The notes under the pieces were generated by a model, which made no database searches, was not told the origin of the DNA, and worked only from the letters and a program-made list of their open reading frames with translations. From Leekyejoonella antrihumi (GTDB lineage Bacteria > Actinomycetota > Actinomycetes > Actinomycetales > Dermatophilaceae), in NCBI RefSeq assembly GCF_007845645.1, contig NZ_VCQV01000018.1:38071-102070 (forward strand): DNA of 64,000 bases, read 5' to 3'. Position numbers and translations under genes: made by a program. Positions 63,721 through 64,000 of this stretch are shown one piece after another. Position 1 is the stretch's first letter, and each line of letters opens with the position of its first letter.

Positions 63721-63735
63721 TTCTCACATTGAGAC
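63721..63735. promoter_or_regulatory. Regulon dyad, copy 7 (katG promoter)
   Basis: TTCTCA-CAT-TGAGAC, one arm mismatch, 92 bp before the katG start. A CATAGCCT stretch lies about 21 nt downstream. Confidence 0.65.
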
Positions 63736-63826
63736 GGCACCCGAAGCGGTCCGGCCATAGCCTGCTGATGCCATCTGAGCGGGCGGCGTCCGCATCCGAA
63801 AGTCCCCTTGTTCCGGAAGGAATTTC

Positions 63827-64000
63827 ATGGTTGACAACCACGAGACCCGTGAGGCCGAGCTCAACACGGACAGCCCCGGGGGGCAGTGTCCGGTCGTGCA
63901 TGGGCGCGGTCTGCACCCGACCGAGGGAGAGCGTAGTTCCGGTTGGTGGCCGGGTCGGCTTAATCTGAAGTTGCTCGCGCGTAATCCTGCGGTGGCCAAC
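63827..64000 (+). CDS. katG: Catalase-peroxidase KatG (partial, runs off right edge)
   Basis: The first 58 codons of a catalase-peroxidase from the ATG at 63827: [20 protein letters not shown] then [18 protein letters not shown], the standard KatG N-terminus. KatG removes hydrogen peroxide, which di-iron monooxygenases can release by uncoupling. The GGAAGGA ribosome-binding site is good. The dyad copy upstream suggests induction with the propane genes (inference). Confidence 0.88.
   Translation, partial: MVDNHETREAELNTDSPGGQCPVVHGRGLHPTEGERSSGWWPGRLNLKLLARNPAVAN

Overview
The window is chromosomal DNA from a high-G+C Gram-positive actinobacterium, most likely order Micrococcales (inference). 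The reasons are strong G/C bias at third codon positions, many ATGA/GTGA start-stop overlaps, a DUF2469 gene, ribosomal protein S16 with a long C-terminal extension, a RamB-type regulator next to the glyoxylate-shunt genes, and GlnR-like boxes before amtB. I saw no tRNA, rRNA, CRISPR array, insertion sequence or phage module.

Positions 1-11.7 kb (minus strand) are a housekeeping block: rpsP and a KH protein, an MFS transporter, rimM-trmD(GNAT fusion), rplS, three consecutive type I signal peptidases, rnhB, DUF2469, yraN, comM and dprA (cut by the left edge). A FhuF-like Fe-S protein lies upstream. At 11.8-15.3 kb (plus) are a holin-like/phosphodiesterase fusion, a metallo-beta-lactamase-fold protein and a DedA-like membrane protein, all overlapping. 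At 15.3-22.4 kb are a FitAB/VapBC-type toxin-antitoxin pair, a decayed serine hydrolase, a secreted serpin, a lipoprotein phosphoesterase, LtrA and small genes. At 22.4-27.2 kb ramB is divergent from aceA-aceB (glyoxylate shunt). At 27.3-42.2 kb are a GNAT/kinase-like fusion, an amidohydrolase, ffh, and a nitrogen cluster in which the amtB-glnB pair is tandemly duplicated ahead of glnD, with a similar GlnR-like box array before each amtB. Then come an MpaB-family oxygenase, an NRAMP remnant, ftsY, a serine hydrolase and an acetyltransferase.

Positions 42.3 kb to the right edge are the most interesting part: a propane/short-chain-alkane oxidation island. The minus-strand operon is prmA (hydroxylase alpha) - prmB (reductase) - prmC (hydroxylase beta) - prmD (coupling protein) - amidohydrolase - DUF59 protein - Zn alcohol dehydrogenase - dedicated GroEL - three small genes. 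The core order matches the mimABCD/prmABCD soluble di-iron monooxygenase loci of mycobacteria, Gordonia and Rhodococcus (established knowledge). Expected chemistry is propane to 2-propanol, then to acetone by a dehydrogenase. A second Zn alcohol dehydrogenase, a MOSC protein, an acetate/succinate-family (GPR1/FUN34/YaaH) transporter and the start of katG accompany it.

Three intact AcoR/MimR-like regulators (two closely similar copies, RegA and RegA', and a divergent RegB) plus a RegB pseudogene flank the operon. Remnants at 42.37-42.66 kb show that a [198-aa protein - transporter - RegA] cassette, intact at 60.4-63.7 kb, was duplicated and that one copy has decayed. A 15-bp dyad, consensus GTCTCA-N3-TGAGAC, occurs eight times in the island: upstream of prmA, RegA, RegA', the 46,968 dehydrogenase, the 198-aa gene, katG and the decayed cassette, and once at a gene end. 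I propose it is the operator of a locus-wide regulon. The regulators keep the GAF signature and Fis helix but have lost the GAFTGA loop and the acidic Walker B residues, so they probably activate transcription without sigma-54.
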